A stretch of 64,000 bases of DNA from Cyanodermella asteris (lineage: Eukaryota > Ascomycota > Lecanoromycetes > Ostropales > Stictidaceae), in assembly GCA_900618795.1 (NCBI GenBank), contig UYJD01000001.1, positions 3,376,353 through 3,440,352 of the forward strand, given 5' to 3'. The notes under the pieces were generated by a model, which saw only the letters and a program-made list of their open reading frames with translations, made no database searches and was not told the DNA's origin. The first letter of the stretch is position 1, and each line of letters starts with the position of its first letter. Below are positions 21,866 to 32,587 of this stretch, piece by piece. A program made the position numbers and the translations under genes.

Positions 21866-22205
21866 TACAGCCGTCCTCGTCGTCGTAGCCGGGTACATGA
21901 CCTGCGTATACTTCGCTTGGCCCACCGTGGCCCGTCTGCACTGCGCATTGTTCGTGCCGGTGGGCACGGAAGCTTGGGTAGAGGCCAAGTACACCTCGTA
22001 GCCCTCGCAGCTGAGCGCGCCGGGGACCATGCTGTCGACACCCGGGTTCGTGCCCCCGCCGCTCAGATCGCCGGGACAACAGACTTTTCGTGCTCAGGAA
22101 GTCGATCGGGCGGTTGCCGTCTGGGCAGGGGCTGCTGGTCGCTGCGGAAGCGGGGGATAGGAGGGAAGATGCGAGGGTCAGGGAGTGGCAGGAGATGAAA
22201 ATCAT
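21719..22205 (-). pseudogene. GPI-type secreted Cys-containing protein with poly-Met tract, frameshifted
   Basis: The ATG at 22205 opens MIFISCHSLTLASSLLSPAS, a signal peptide, followed by SPCPDGNRPIDFLSTK. In that frame the reading then becomes nonsense. One base over it becomes VCCPGDLSGGGTNPGVDS, then CEGYEVYL, with a hydrophobic C-terminus (LVVGATIGAVMF) typical of a GPI-anchor signal, ending at 21719. The switch is at an AAAA run near 22089, so a one-base insertion would explain it. A perfect ATG/CAT trinucleotide run (about 21838-21867) encodes about ten consecutive Met, followed by four Thr. The predicted product is a short cell-surface protein of unknown role. It is either broken or a homopolymer sequencing error; I cannot tell which. 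Confidence 0.5.
21836..21868. repeat. CAT/ATG trinucleotide microsatellite
   Basis: About ten uninterrupted (ATC)n units lie inside the coding strand of the GPI-type gene. Read on the minus strand they encode Met repeats, so length changes would not shift the frame. Confidence 0.85.
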
Positions 22206-22998
22206 GGTCAAGAAGAACTTGAGAAATGGATATGTGCGCTGTCGGCTGAGGAGTGTAGTTAAAGAGAGAAAAAAGAAAAAAGCTGATTTGTGGAATGTGG
22301 CAATCCAATAAACTTCACCAGATCATCGGTAGTAAAATAAGACATAACGTGCAGGATACCACGACGGAATTTGTACTCGACCTACAGGCCTCGTTGAGGC
22401 TGCCATGCTGACCGGCGTGCACGCGTTCGCCTCGTTGCTCCAGTGCGAACGCTGTGGAGGAAGGTAGAGGTTTGTCGGCCGCAGGGCTGAAGGGTCCGCG
22501 GCCAAGATCGTTTCAACCGTATACGGAGCTCAGCACCTGATGGTAAAATGTAGTAGCAGTCGATTCTTGGGCCAACGATGCAAACGCGCTGCAGAACCGT
22601 ATGTAGTCGCCGTGCAGGGAAAGTGTTACACTCAGCCGTCGATTAGTAAACACACCAAACATGGCGTGCTACCACGAACGAATCAGAACATTGAAATGCA
22701 GAGGCTGTAAATTCCTGGCCGCTGCTCGCGTTCGTCCATTAGCTAGCCAACCAACGACCTGGAATTGTATGGACGAATGCATTATAGTTGACAGCTGCGT
22801 CAATTGCGCGATAGGCATTCCTATCTGCATCGTTGAATATCGAAACCCCCGTTGAATGATTCACAGCCAGAAAGCCTCTTGCTTCTGTTGCACAGTATAG
22901 CGCTGCTGGCACCGGCGATGAAAACCACACGGTTATGAATTGCATTATTGTATTCATACAGCATTGATGAAGCCGTTTCGGTCATTCCATCCTTTAAT
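22206..22998. other. Intergenic
   Basis: No gene called. A 64-codon plus-strand frame at 22661-22855 encodes eight Cys but has no signal peptide or other support. Confidence 0.35.
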
Positions 22999-24673
22999 CT
23001 ACCTGTACTTTGTATCGTTCACACGGCTGCCAGCTCCTGATGGATCAGAATAAGGTGGAGGAGCTGAGCCCGCACCACTCGCCGCACTTGCCTGAGCATA
23101 TGCCTGAAGTCTGGCAGCTTCGAGAGCGCTCGTCGGCGTGCTCCCAGAGGCCGGCGACTGGACGCTGGAGCCGCTGTGTAACTTCTCCTTCGCGTCCTGG
23201 GGCATCTGGCCACCATCGCCTTCTCCGACCACCAACTGCTCGCCGTTTGGCATCTTACCCACGACCATGCCCTTGGCCACGCTCTTTAGCACTGCTTTCC
23301 TGCTGACACCAGTCGCGTCAACGTAGACGAGACCGACGTTTCGCACTCCACCGGCGAGGCCGCCAGCGACCTTACCAGCTTCGGGGCCCCATCTATGGCT
23401 GACTATAGTGCTGCTTGCAGTAGCACCTGTGTTCAGCAGATGCTTTGCGCTCTGCTCAACACCGTCCATGATGGTACTGAATGCAATCATACTCTTGTTC
23501 AGCACACTAGGCTTGTATTCAGCAGGCGGCAAAGGTCGGCCATGCTTATCAAGGCCTCCGCTGGTCGCCGCAGTCTTGCTGTGCTTGTCTTGGTCTTTTC
23601 TGGCGAGTTTCGCCCCAAAGCTCTGGGCGACCTTGCCAAGTTGTCCGACAGTCTGCGCCGAGAGACCGACGGCGCCATGTGTCAAGTTGTTAAGCTTCCG
23701 AACGCGCTCTTGAGTCGCCGGTGAGAAGGTCATTGGCTTTGCGTTCGGTTTTGTCTTGGATGTGAATGCGTTTGCCCCAGACGTTATCGCTGAGGCAATA
23801 CCGCTGGACCCAGTCACGATCAGTCGTGATGCCATTGCCGCGTTTTGTACGATTCGAGAATTCTTGTAAGCCGGGTGTCTCGCCATCTGCAGATACTCGT
23901 CCGAGATTGGAGCAACAGTAATTCGGTTCGGATGGCCTTCAGTTGGCATTTCTATCTCGACCGGGTCTATTCGAGTTAGTCTTAGAGCATCAACTGTCCG
24001 AGGGTATGCTTAACTCACTCTTGTCGCCTGGCTTGACGCCCGTCTTCTCGTCAATGTCGTAGCCTTCACCGAGCTCACCCACCACACTCCCATCTTCCTC
24101 GTCAATCAAGACGATGTGACCGTGGTGGTCGCCCTTAACAAGACCACCACTGCCACCAATGTATCCTTCACCAGGCTTGTATTGAGATGGGTCGTATGGC
24201 ACCACACCTTTGCCTTCTGGTACCGGCTTGTTCTCCATGAAAGCCGTGCATTGCGCAAGAATCGTCTCGAACGTATCAATCTCTTCTTGGCTCACCCGAT
24301 CCGTACCACTGCCGATCTTCGGAAACTCGATGCGCGTAAATGCGCCAGCTTCAGGTCCGAGATCCCAACGTGGAATCAGGTACGATCGCGGTGGCTGATG
24401 GAAGACTTGAGTTGTAGCGGGCATGGGGATGTCAAGCTCTGGAGGTAGGTGGAGGTGAAGGTAGAAGTCTTCCTCGGGGCTCAATGGCCTGGCACCGGGC
24501 TCATCCTGGGCCAGTATGTCCGTATGATCATCGTCGTTGGCTGTCGGGACGAGCAGTAGACTGAGAGTCTGAGGTCCCGACGGCGTCAAGGAGGATTCCG
24601 AGCCATTCTGAATGTGGTAGGCATTGATGTTTGTGACGCTATATAGCAAACGGGGATCGTGTTTGGTCGACAT
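22999..24673 (-). CDS. Spartin/senescence-domain protein
   Basis: Two exons, 24673-24019 and 23966-22999, are joined over a 52-bp intron (GTGAGT donor; CTAAGACTAACTCGAATAG end), giving 540 aa. The N-terminal half includes a conserved aromatic region (LLYSVTNINAYHIQNG, SPEEDFYLHLHLPPELDIP). The C-terminal half is the senescence/spartin-associated domain: SRLIVTGSSGIASAITSGAN, VGLSAQTVGQLGKVAQSFGA, then VLNKSMIAFSTIMDGVEQ and HRWGPEAGKVAGGL. In animals and plants such proteins bind lipid droplets or endosomal membranes; in fungi the role is largely untested. The disordered Ala/Ser/Pro-rich tail ends at 22999. Both halves are intact. Confidence 0.85.
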
Positions 24674-25474
24674 GATGAGTGAGCGGAAGCAGGATACTCA
24701 ATGGGCACAATGCAGGAGGGTGATGGCTCCTCGAGGGGTCGAAGGCTAGAGGAGGTGATTATCTAGGAGGGCAAGGCGCTACTGCAATCGATCGCTGCCT
24801 GCATGGAGGCGACAGACGGCCAACTCATGGGCGGCCAGGAAGCAGCTCGTTGGAGCGCTTGGACGTAATGCCCAGCCTTTTGCATGCATGTAATGGTGGG
24901 TTGTTCCAGGGAAGCGCTGGGCGCTTGACCACGAGACACGACTGGCGTTGGCAACATGGAACGCGGCCCCGCCTTCTGGGATAGTATGACGCGCATAATG
25001 TGGCGCAGTCGATCAACTCAGCCACTGTGGCGTTAGCGCTTCAGCCCTTCGGCCAGAATGTGCTTCGACTTCAACCAGTCTGGCATTGAAAATTGGATCC
25101 AAAAATTCGGTGATAGCGCTGCTTGCCATGGGCCAGGGGTAATAATGAAGTACGACGGCAGCAGGGATCGCGTAGGATCGATCTTTTCCCTTGGAAAACA
25201 CGACAAGCTTGAGGCCCTTTTGTTGTTGCGAATACATAAAGCAACCAAAACCAAACATCTCGAACCAAGTTAGCGACTCTAACTTTGTACAGTCGATACA
25301 TTAGATCCCGCCGAGGCTTGCGTGTTCCGATTTAGGAGAGATATATGAAAAACTTCCCAACACAGGTTGCCATGTGATTCCCCTGTGATGCTGACATCTA
25401 GGAGGCCGAGTTTACATGGGACGAAAATCACCTCGATTTTTGGGTCTGCTCTGCCACTTTGAATGCATCGATGC
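24674..25474. other. Intergenic
   Basis: Between the divergent upstream end of the spartin gene and the 3' end of HET gene 2. No gene was recognised. Confidence 0.4.
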
Positions 25475-27700
25475 TCATCGCAAGACGAATTCCACGCACT
25501 TTTCTTCAAAGTCCACCGGGGTCCTTAGCGTCCACTCGACCCACGGCTCCGTACCCACATTAGGGCCCTCTCTATAAGATCTCATCTCCGACCCCATCGT
25601 TCCATGCACGTACGCAAACCCCTTAAACGCATAGCATCGTTCTCCTTGTTGACCGTCTTCTATCGTAGCGAGTACCACCGGCAACCTCGCCCCGGGTATC
25701 ATAGCTACAACATCGCCACTTCCAACTCCGAGCGGGGAGATCCCTACGAAGCCTTCAGTTGTACCAAAGAGAAGCGATCCACGCGAAGTCATTATCCCGT
25801 AATCCTTAATTTCGGGATACCAGGTGTCTTCATCTTTAACAGAGGTCGGTGGGAGACCGGAAATGTCTTCCCAAAGATAAAAGGCTTTGCCGAGCCAGGA
25901 GGTCACGGTCGGTGATGAGATCGAAGCAAGTATCTTGCTTAGATGGCGTTTTCCCGTAGAGCTAGAATCCGATCGCCAGTCTTCATAATTGTTGATCAGA
26001 GAAGCGAGGCTCTCGATCAGAGAGTGAAAATCACATTGCCGAATATCCAACGGCAAATGGTTCATCCGTGGCGGGGAGAGTGCATCTGTTCCCAGGAAGA
26101 GAGGTAGCTGTCGCCTAGCTACACGGTAAATTGCATTCGCGAATAAGCCAATACACGCCCAATCGCTCTTCTTCTCAGAGTCCAATGCTGGGGGTGAGGG
26201 TTTCGATGCTGCAATTGTCCGGCCCTTGAAATTCGTCATGAAAGTGGCCCAATCCGGAAGCCGTTGAACCTCATCCACGTAATCGAGCACATAGCCCTTG
26301 AGTCTCAAGTCCGCACCATCATAAGGCTCCAATAGCAGGTCCGCTCCCCAGCCAGGAGGACTGCGCCACGGAGTCATATGCTGTGTTCTCCGATCACGTT
26401 CCTGGAACAACGAGTACCGAATATCCTCAAAATCGACCGCCCAAGTCGGAAGCAAGGAGTCTTTGACGAGGGAGATGTCTATGCGACCGCGGGCACTGTT
26501 CATTTTTCGACAGAGACCGACCATGCCGAGGATATCGAGGTTGCCACTTGATGCAATGGAGGCCCTGGTCGCTTCGCAAAAGACTCTCACCAACGGCTTT
26601 TTGTAGTTCGGCTCGATCAGTCTCGCCGCCGTTGAAGGCATGATTCCAAGAAGGCTGTACACCTTGTCGTGAGATAGGGATGCCTGAGAGTACGAAGCAA
26701 TCCAGGCGACGTTACCCACCGTTCGAGCTGGTAATCTCATCGCAAACAGCTGGCCCATGTTCCGGATGGTGCGAATGCGATTGAGCATTACGTTCGATTG
26801 CTGTAATTCGCTCCTCATCTCTTCTTTTCGTTCAGCTTCTTCCCCGACGCGGTTTGTTTCACCAGCCTTGATGGGCATCGTCTCTTTCAGGCTCTCAGTG
26901 TACATTTTGTCCAGCAGATCGGCGAAATAGTCCCACTGCATCACATACGGGCCGAAGAACACATCCAGTCGATGCGCAAGCACAGCTTCCTGTATAACCC
27001 AGGCGCGCTGCCACCACAACGGACGAGTCGACTCAAGTACCGCCGTCATATGTCGAGACCGCTGCGAATAGGACGTCCGAGGCAAAGTACTTTTCAATCT
27101 CTGCTTCAGAGACCTTTTCGAAGCGCCCGTCTCATGCCGGGAACTCGTTCCGTCCTGAAGGCTCTCGCCCCTTTCAGACTCTCCCAAGAAGACCAACACA
27201 CGCTCGGCTTCATGATATATGTTCCCCATGATCTTCACCTGCGCGTCCTTCTCGTCATCGTTGCTTTGGTCGATACAAACGGCATCGACCCACAGTCTCC
27301 GCACCTCCTTCTCCTTCCGCAACCGGCGCAGCGCGTAGTACAAGTTGTCGGTGACGGCAAAGTTTTCGCTGCCGTTCAGTTGGATGAAGCGGCCCTCTGT
27401 CTTCGCGCCCCAGGTATACGAGAGCGCCTCATACCCGGTGCCGTTTGCGGTCCGGGACTGGATCAGCCGGCGCTCCCAGTCGCGTGGCGTCTCGCCCTGT
27501 CGAGGGGGCTCATCGCGAAGGTCTTTTAGGCGGGCGACATGCAAGTCGGTGCTGAGAGCGTCGTTCAGGTTACGTGCCGGGTGGAGATGGAGGATGCGGA
27601 ATTGACTTTGCCTCGTGTCGATCGTTGGACCGGGATACGGGGTTGAGGCGGAGGACCTCGAGGACTGGGACGCGGTGGGCACACTAGTGTTCACCTCCAT
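25475..27700 (-). CDS. HET-domain protein 2
   Basis: Intact single-exon 741-aa protein from the ATG at 27700. The HET blocks are YEALSYTWG (about 90-98), RRLWVDAVCIDQ (134-145) and IMGNIYHEAERVLVFLGESE. A second conserved region follows (WWQRAWVIQEAVLAHRLDVF). The C-terminus contains the block GFAYVHGTMGSE. It shares architecture but only family-level similarity with HET gene 1, so this is not a recent duplicate. The presumed role is allorecognition or cell-death signalling; the partner is unknown. No unusual composition was noted. Confidence 0.88.
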   Translation of the reverse strand: MEVNTSVPTASQSSRSSASTPYPGPTIDTRQSQFRILHLHPARNLNDALSTDLHVARLKDLRDEPPRQGETPRDWERRLIQSRTANGTGYEALSYTWGAKTEGRFIQLNGSENFAVTDNLYYALRRLRKEKEVRRLWVDAVCIDQSNDDEKDAQVKIMGNIYHEAERVLVFLGESERGESLQDGTSSRHETGASKRSLKQRLKSTLPRTSYSQRSRHMTAVLESTRPLWWQRAWVIQEAVLAHRLDVFFGPYVMQWDYFADLLDKMYTESLKETMPIKAGETNRVGEEAERKEEMRSELQQSNVMLNRIRTIRNMGQLFAMRLPARTVGNVAWIASYSQASLSHDKVYSLLGIMPSTAARLIEPNYKKPLVRVFCEATRASIASSGNLDILGMVGLCRKMNSARGRIDISLVKDSLLPTWAVDFEDIRYSLFQERDRRTQHMTPWRSPPGWGADLLLEPYDGADLRLKGYVLDYVDEVQRLPDWATFMTNFKGRTIAASKPSPPALDSEKKSDWACIGLFANAIYRVARRQLPLFLGTDALSPPRMNHLPLDIRQCDFHSLIESLASLINNYEDWRSDSSSTGKRHLSKILASISSPTVTSWLGKAFYLWEDISGLPPTSVKDEDTWYPEIKDYGIMTSRGSLLFGTTEGFVGISPLGVGSGDVVAMIPGARLPVVLATIEDGQQGERCYAFKGFAYVHGTMGSEMRSYREGPNVGTEPWVEWTLRTPVDFEEKCVEFVLR

Positions 27701-28453
27701 AGCATGGCGGATTTATCAACATGGCTCAAAGAAGAGCGGGCTCACTAGCTATATCTACGGCATTATTGAGGCATAGACGAACCCAGTCGATGCCAGCGTC
27801 TAAAACTGTGCGGCAATTGGTTCCGCAGAGGTGGTCGTCGTCAGAAACAAACTTCGAACGCTGCTGCAAAGACAGCGCTTAGGTCTCCACAACCCGGAGC
27901 CTCGTGATGGTCGCCCTGCAGGGTCTTCAGAGCCCGAATACCAAAACTAGCATTGTACCGGGGTCACTGACACTCGTCGTCTATGTCACGCTCGGTACCT
28001 TGTGGTGGAAAAATTGCAAGATTTACTCTGCGTCACGCTGGGACAAAAACAGAGCTCTTAACAATCTAGACAGGGACAAATGCGGTAATATCGTCATTCG
28101 TCACGAGTCATCATTGGCATTGAGGCCTCTGTGAAAACCGGCTTTGGTACAGTGCGCACTGAACTGAAGAATGAAACTCGTGATATTCGTTATACACAGG
28201 CAGATTTCGTCATCTCAACCCCGGTCCAGCCCAAGACATCCTCAGTACTTTCACCGCGCAGCTGGCTGCTTGAGATTTCCCCTGTCCATCGCGCAAACGC
28301 ACGAGACCAATGGCACCTGATTTCGATATCTCAGACCGTCTGTAATTCTATAAGCACATGATATGCTTTGGTATCTTGCAAGTATCAACGCTGAAGCCTC
28401 ATCCTTGTCGTGAATATTAGTTCAAATAACCCTTGCTGCAGCTCGGACTGTTA
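27701..28453. other. Intergenic
   Basis: No gene or repeat recognised. Confidence 0.4.
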
Positions 28454-29751
28454 TTACTCGATGACCATGCGATTGTCATGTTGGTAGTTTGTTGGAGTGT
28501 AGTTCGGATTGTCCATGGCGTTCAAGGCAAGGGGTTTCTGACCCTCGCCGTCCAGTGCCTTCTTCTTCATCACATATGGCTTCAAGCCTAAGTTGAAGTT
28601 GAGCATACACTTGATGCCGACTCCCGAAGTCAAGACAAGCATGACAATAGAGACGACGGCGAGAACGGTCAACGGTTTGGCTGCAGGTGCGTAAGTTTCG
28701 CGTATGGCGAGATCTTGGCCCCAGATGCGCGCGAGCTTGAAGATGAAGTACGCAAGTCCGACGAGATAAAAGATCTAGCAAGTCGTTAGCACTAACTACA
28801 AGGTCTGAAAATGGGATGTTACTAACCAGAACGATGTATTGCAACGGCTTGTTTTCCCTGCGGACGGTCTCAGCCGCGGCAATCAGGATCAGGATCGTGA
28901 CCGGCAGCGCGACAATCGTGATATAAAATTCGGCATCGTGCAGATTCCTGGAAAGTAGAACCAAGAATTCCATGGTAAAAGCCAGGAAAAAGAAGAAGTC
29001 GAACTTGAGTATCGCGATGTAGATCTAGCATTTGTCAGTCTCGTCCTACTTCCCGACTGTCGATCCACCTACCTCAAAGATCATGTAGCGCTTTCGCATC
29101 CTGAGATCGGCGCTGACGTGTTTGTAAATGCTCCATGCAAACTCATGGTAGAGTTTCCAACCAATGAACGTCACGAAGAGAGCAGCAACACCTAGAACTG
29201 CAGGAACAGCGATGGTCGTGGTTTTCATCTTGTCCTCAAGTTGATCGCCGGTGAGAGCCATAGTGCCGTCCACGTCTCCCTGCTTCAGCACCAGGGCCAG
29301 ATGTTTAATGGTGTCTTGAATCTGGATCTCTTGCAGAATCCCGTAGAGACAGAGAATCCAGTTGAAGACGCAAATGCCGATGACTTGAATGGTGTTCTTC
29401 AGACGCAGAGCGTCCCAGCAAAGACCGAACAAGTAGATCATGCCAAATATGAAGAGGGCCAGGAAGGTTGGTAGCGATCGGCTGTAAGGGACGTAGTTTC
29501 TGATGGTCTCGCCGAAATCATCCTTGTTGTCGGGAGTGAACGGGGCATTGGTCCCTTCGTTGATCTTGGTCCAATCCAGTCCGCTCTCAAAAGCATACAG
29601 AGCCCAACTGCGGAGGCGATTAGTTCCTAGATGGCGACGATACACACATGTGGAGCGTGTCTTCTTACCTTTCAAGTCCGAGGACAATTATCAGTTCGAC
29701 GAGAACGACTCCCAAGAGGGCCCATTGCCATTTCGAATCGGGACGGAACAT
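28454..29751 (-). CDS. UPF0658-type Golgi membrane protein
   Basis: Four exons with consistent phase: 29751-29669, 29607-29073, 29024-28827 and 28774-28454, giving about 378 aa. Introns are 61, 48 and 52 bp, with donors GTAAGA, GTAGGT and GTTAGT and TAG or CAG acceptors. Up to eight hydrophobic segments are visible, including WQWALLGVVLVELIIVLGLE, LPTFLALFIFGMIYLFGL, AVPAVLGVAALFVTFIGWKL, FDFFFFLAFTMEFLVLL and VSIVMLVLTSGVGIKCML. Layout and motifs resemble the fungal UPF0658 family, whose S. pombe member is reported at the Golgi; the molecular function is unknown. The start is uncertain: open frame continues upstream (to about 29955, ending at a CTTTTAG acceptor-like site) without an ATG, so a further 5' exon is possible. 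Confidence 0.75.
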
Positions 29752-29955
29752 GATGCTCCGCTGGTGTGGTGCGCCACCTCCGTTGTATGACTTGAAGCCG
29801 CTGGCTCGCGCGCTGTATGTGTGATCGTACTCTTGACCGGCGAGAAGCGATGATTTTGACTCGTGCCGCGGCGACCGGGACTTTGACTGTGACCCGTACG
29901 AAGCCACGATGAGCAACTGTTTTGTATGACTGTGAGACGGATTGTGGTGCTAAAA
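29752..29955 (-). other. Possible extra N-terminal coding of the UPF0658 gene
   Basis: The frame of exon 1 stays open upstream and reads like coding sequence (SLLAGQEYDHTYSARASGF). It stops just beyond a TTTGCTTTTAG acceptor-like site. The minus strand has no ATG between here and about 30449, so the true first exon would be distant. The alternative is untranslated leader. Confidence 0.35.
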
Positions 29956-32587
29956 GCAAAGTGATCCTCCTCCTTCTGCGGCGTCTTGGTGCAAGCCCGA
30001 CCCGGCTTGACGTGACTGGGTGTCGGCCGGGCAGAGTGTCAGGCTGTCCGCTTAGTCTCTGCTGAGGGTCCGCTGGGCGTGTCTGTCAGATGTTCAATGG
30101 CCAGCAGCAGGGCTGTGTCGAGAGAGAGAAAGTATCTGGCGAGGCGATGAAAGAGACGGCTTTGCGACTAGTCTAGAGGCGCCCTGGAGGGTCTAGCTTG
30201 CGCAGAACGAGTTGGAATAGTGGCTGAGGCCAAGAATAGATCGGCAATGCGCAGTTGGTGTTACGAGACGGGGTCTCAATGGCGGGAATTGGTGGCAGAA
30301 AGTGGCCTGAAGTAGCGTGTAGATGGGATCAAACGAGCGTAGAAGTGTCAAGATGTGAATGAAAAGGAGATGGTGAGAGTGTGGAGGGTGTAGTTTTGCT
30401 TCTGCTGGCGAGCGAGAAAAATTAGGAAGACGGAGTGAAGAGGGTGCATCGAGGACGGTCGGAGAGGCAGAAGCCGGCGAGTCGGCAAAGATGTGCCGCC
30501 AAGAGCACGCAGCCACACTCCAAGACGTCCAGCTGCCGCACAGCAGCTCAGGGGCTGCACGCTGATGAATCGCCGCTGGGATGGCCTGTTACGGGCGCCC
30601 AATGTCCGCTGCCCTACTGTTCCGGTCCCTAAATGAGGAATCCTGACAGGAAACGCACAACGCTTCTGGACGAGGAGACACGGGTCCATCCATCCGACAC
30701 TCCTGTCTTAGCCTTCTCCATTGCTTGAACTTCCATTTGCCTCCTGTACGAATTGTCACCTTCCCTGGCATGTGCATTACCGCAATATACACCGCTTTGC
30801 ATGGTCAAGCGCCTGTTTTCGTGCTTTGGCTGGATCCTCATATCAGCCTTCATCAAAAGTCAATATTGCGACCGTGCCAGGCGTCCGAGTTGTGCCTTTT
30901 CCTGCCTCTTTTCTGACTGCTGTTTCATGGGCCGTGGCTGTGGCCAATCTGCCAAGTCTCCAAGAGGATCACATCTCTCGATCCGGAAATGATCCGTGCG
31001 ACGCCACGAGGCAGGCGAATCATCGAATTGATCAAAGTCACCATCGGCTCGTCGTTGTTGCATCCACACAAGGCCAACGCAGCCTCGTCAGCACGGCTAT
31101 GCGACAAGTACCTACTTGTTCATGCTTCAATGCTTCAGCCTCGCGCGTTGTGAGACGACACTGAAGTGGAGCTTTGAGGAGCACATAACAAACCGCCTTC
31201 ACTGCAGTGCAAGTTGCCACATTGAAAAAGCACCATAAATTGCGCTCTGTAGTGCAGGATGTAAGCTTGCACAGCATGGATGCATCTTTGACCACAATCT
31301 TGGTATACACAATGTCGTTCGATGGTTGGCTCGAGGGTGGTTGGGTCAACATTGCCCATAAGAATCTGAGACACACCTCCTGGGCCGAGACCATCAGCCT
31401 CCACCATATCTCCACACACGCAGGCCAATGGATTTAACCATCGTCAGACTAACATTCATAGTGCGAATTGCAGATCGCAAAGCTAGACTTCACTGGCGCT
31501 GCTAGCACTCACGCAAAGGGACCTCGACGGTCTCCCGTCACGGCTGTGTGTGATGCAGCTGACTTGCACAGCGCGCCGAAATAATCTTGCAAATGTTTCC
31601 GTTGGTGTTTTGTCTGTGTCTCAAAAGCTTCAAGCGCGTTTGGGTCCAGTACTAATGAAGAAGTTTCACCTAGTCTGGTTCCAGCAGTCGAAAAGATGTC
31701 CCTTCGTATTCTGCACTTGTAGAATGGTTCAAATGACCAAGAGATGCGATTAGTGTGAATAGGTGACATGTTAATAGGTGGCATGCTTGTCGAAAGGCCT
31801 GTTTGCTTTTGGTGACGCGGCGGACTCGGCCCTTGCTTCATACTGCAGCATAGAAGGTTTTCAATCGCCCTCTTCCTGCTCAAATGACTAGATATTTGAA
31901 AGAACGAATCGTCCGCATCGCATCGAAATCTTATGACTTCAACGATGAACACTGATCCTCATTCCCCAGAAGAGACATCGTTCGTCTCGACGATCACGTG
32001 CGGACGCGTCGCTTCGCAGCCACAAATTGTGCAATCTGGTGAGGGTGTCGAAGGACTTGGCCAGGATGCGACGATCGCCAATTATCTTTGAAGAGCATCT
32101 CGCTTGGACTCTGGTCTCAGGTCACCATTCAAGGCGTCTGAATGGCCTTGAGCTCAGCTCATAATCGATTTCTGCCAGAATCCTCCTTGATCGTGACCTC
32201 GTTGCGTCCAAATTTAGTTCTAGAGTGATATATTCCAACCACCCAAATCTGAGACGCCGTCATGACCCGTTGTTCTGGCTGTGCTTGCTGCTTAAGCTGC
32301 CGTTCAACTAAAGCACGCGGTGCAGATACATCACTATCCATCGGCATCGCCGGGCTACACTCACAACCGACGTAGGGCTCAGGGATCCAGGAAGGACAGG
32401 GCGTGCCGCCTGGTGGCTAGCCGTTGTAGCCCTCCCGCAGATGCCAATACGGAGTATCTTCCCAACGTCTTTTGTTCCGGCAAACCCAACGGACCCCCCC
32501 AGCAAAACAGTGGCACGCCTGTGATGCCTCTGGAAACCTCCACTTTGTAGTGTGAATTGTACTTTTCAGCTGGTGTTCGTGCCCAAG
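29956..32587. other. Intergenic, 2.6 kb
   Basis: No supported gene. Minus-strand frames around 30193-30689 overlap one another and look like leader or chance frames. The other short frames (30721-31437, 31509-31952) lack ATG starts or motifs. No RNA gene was recognised. Confidence 0.35.

Noticed and set aside
21195-22001. 268-codon plus-strand frame with a poly-Ile run
   Set aside because: Starts at GTG; the distal part is antisense to the GPI-type gene and the Ile run is the ATC microsatellite.
22661-22855. 64-codon Cys-rich plus-strand frame
   Set aside because: No signal peptide, no regular Cys spacing and no splice or promoter support.
31509-31952. 147-codon minus-strand frame
   Set aside because: Begins at GTG, no motif, no intron signals.
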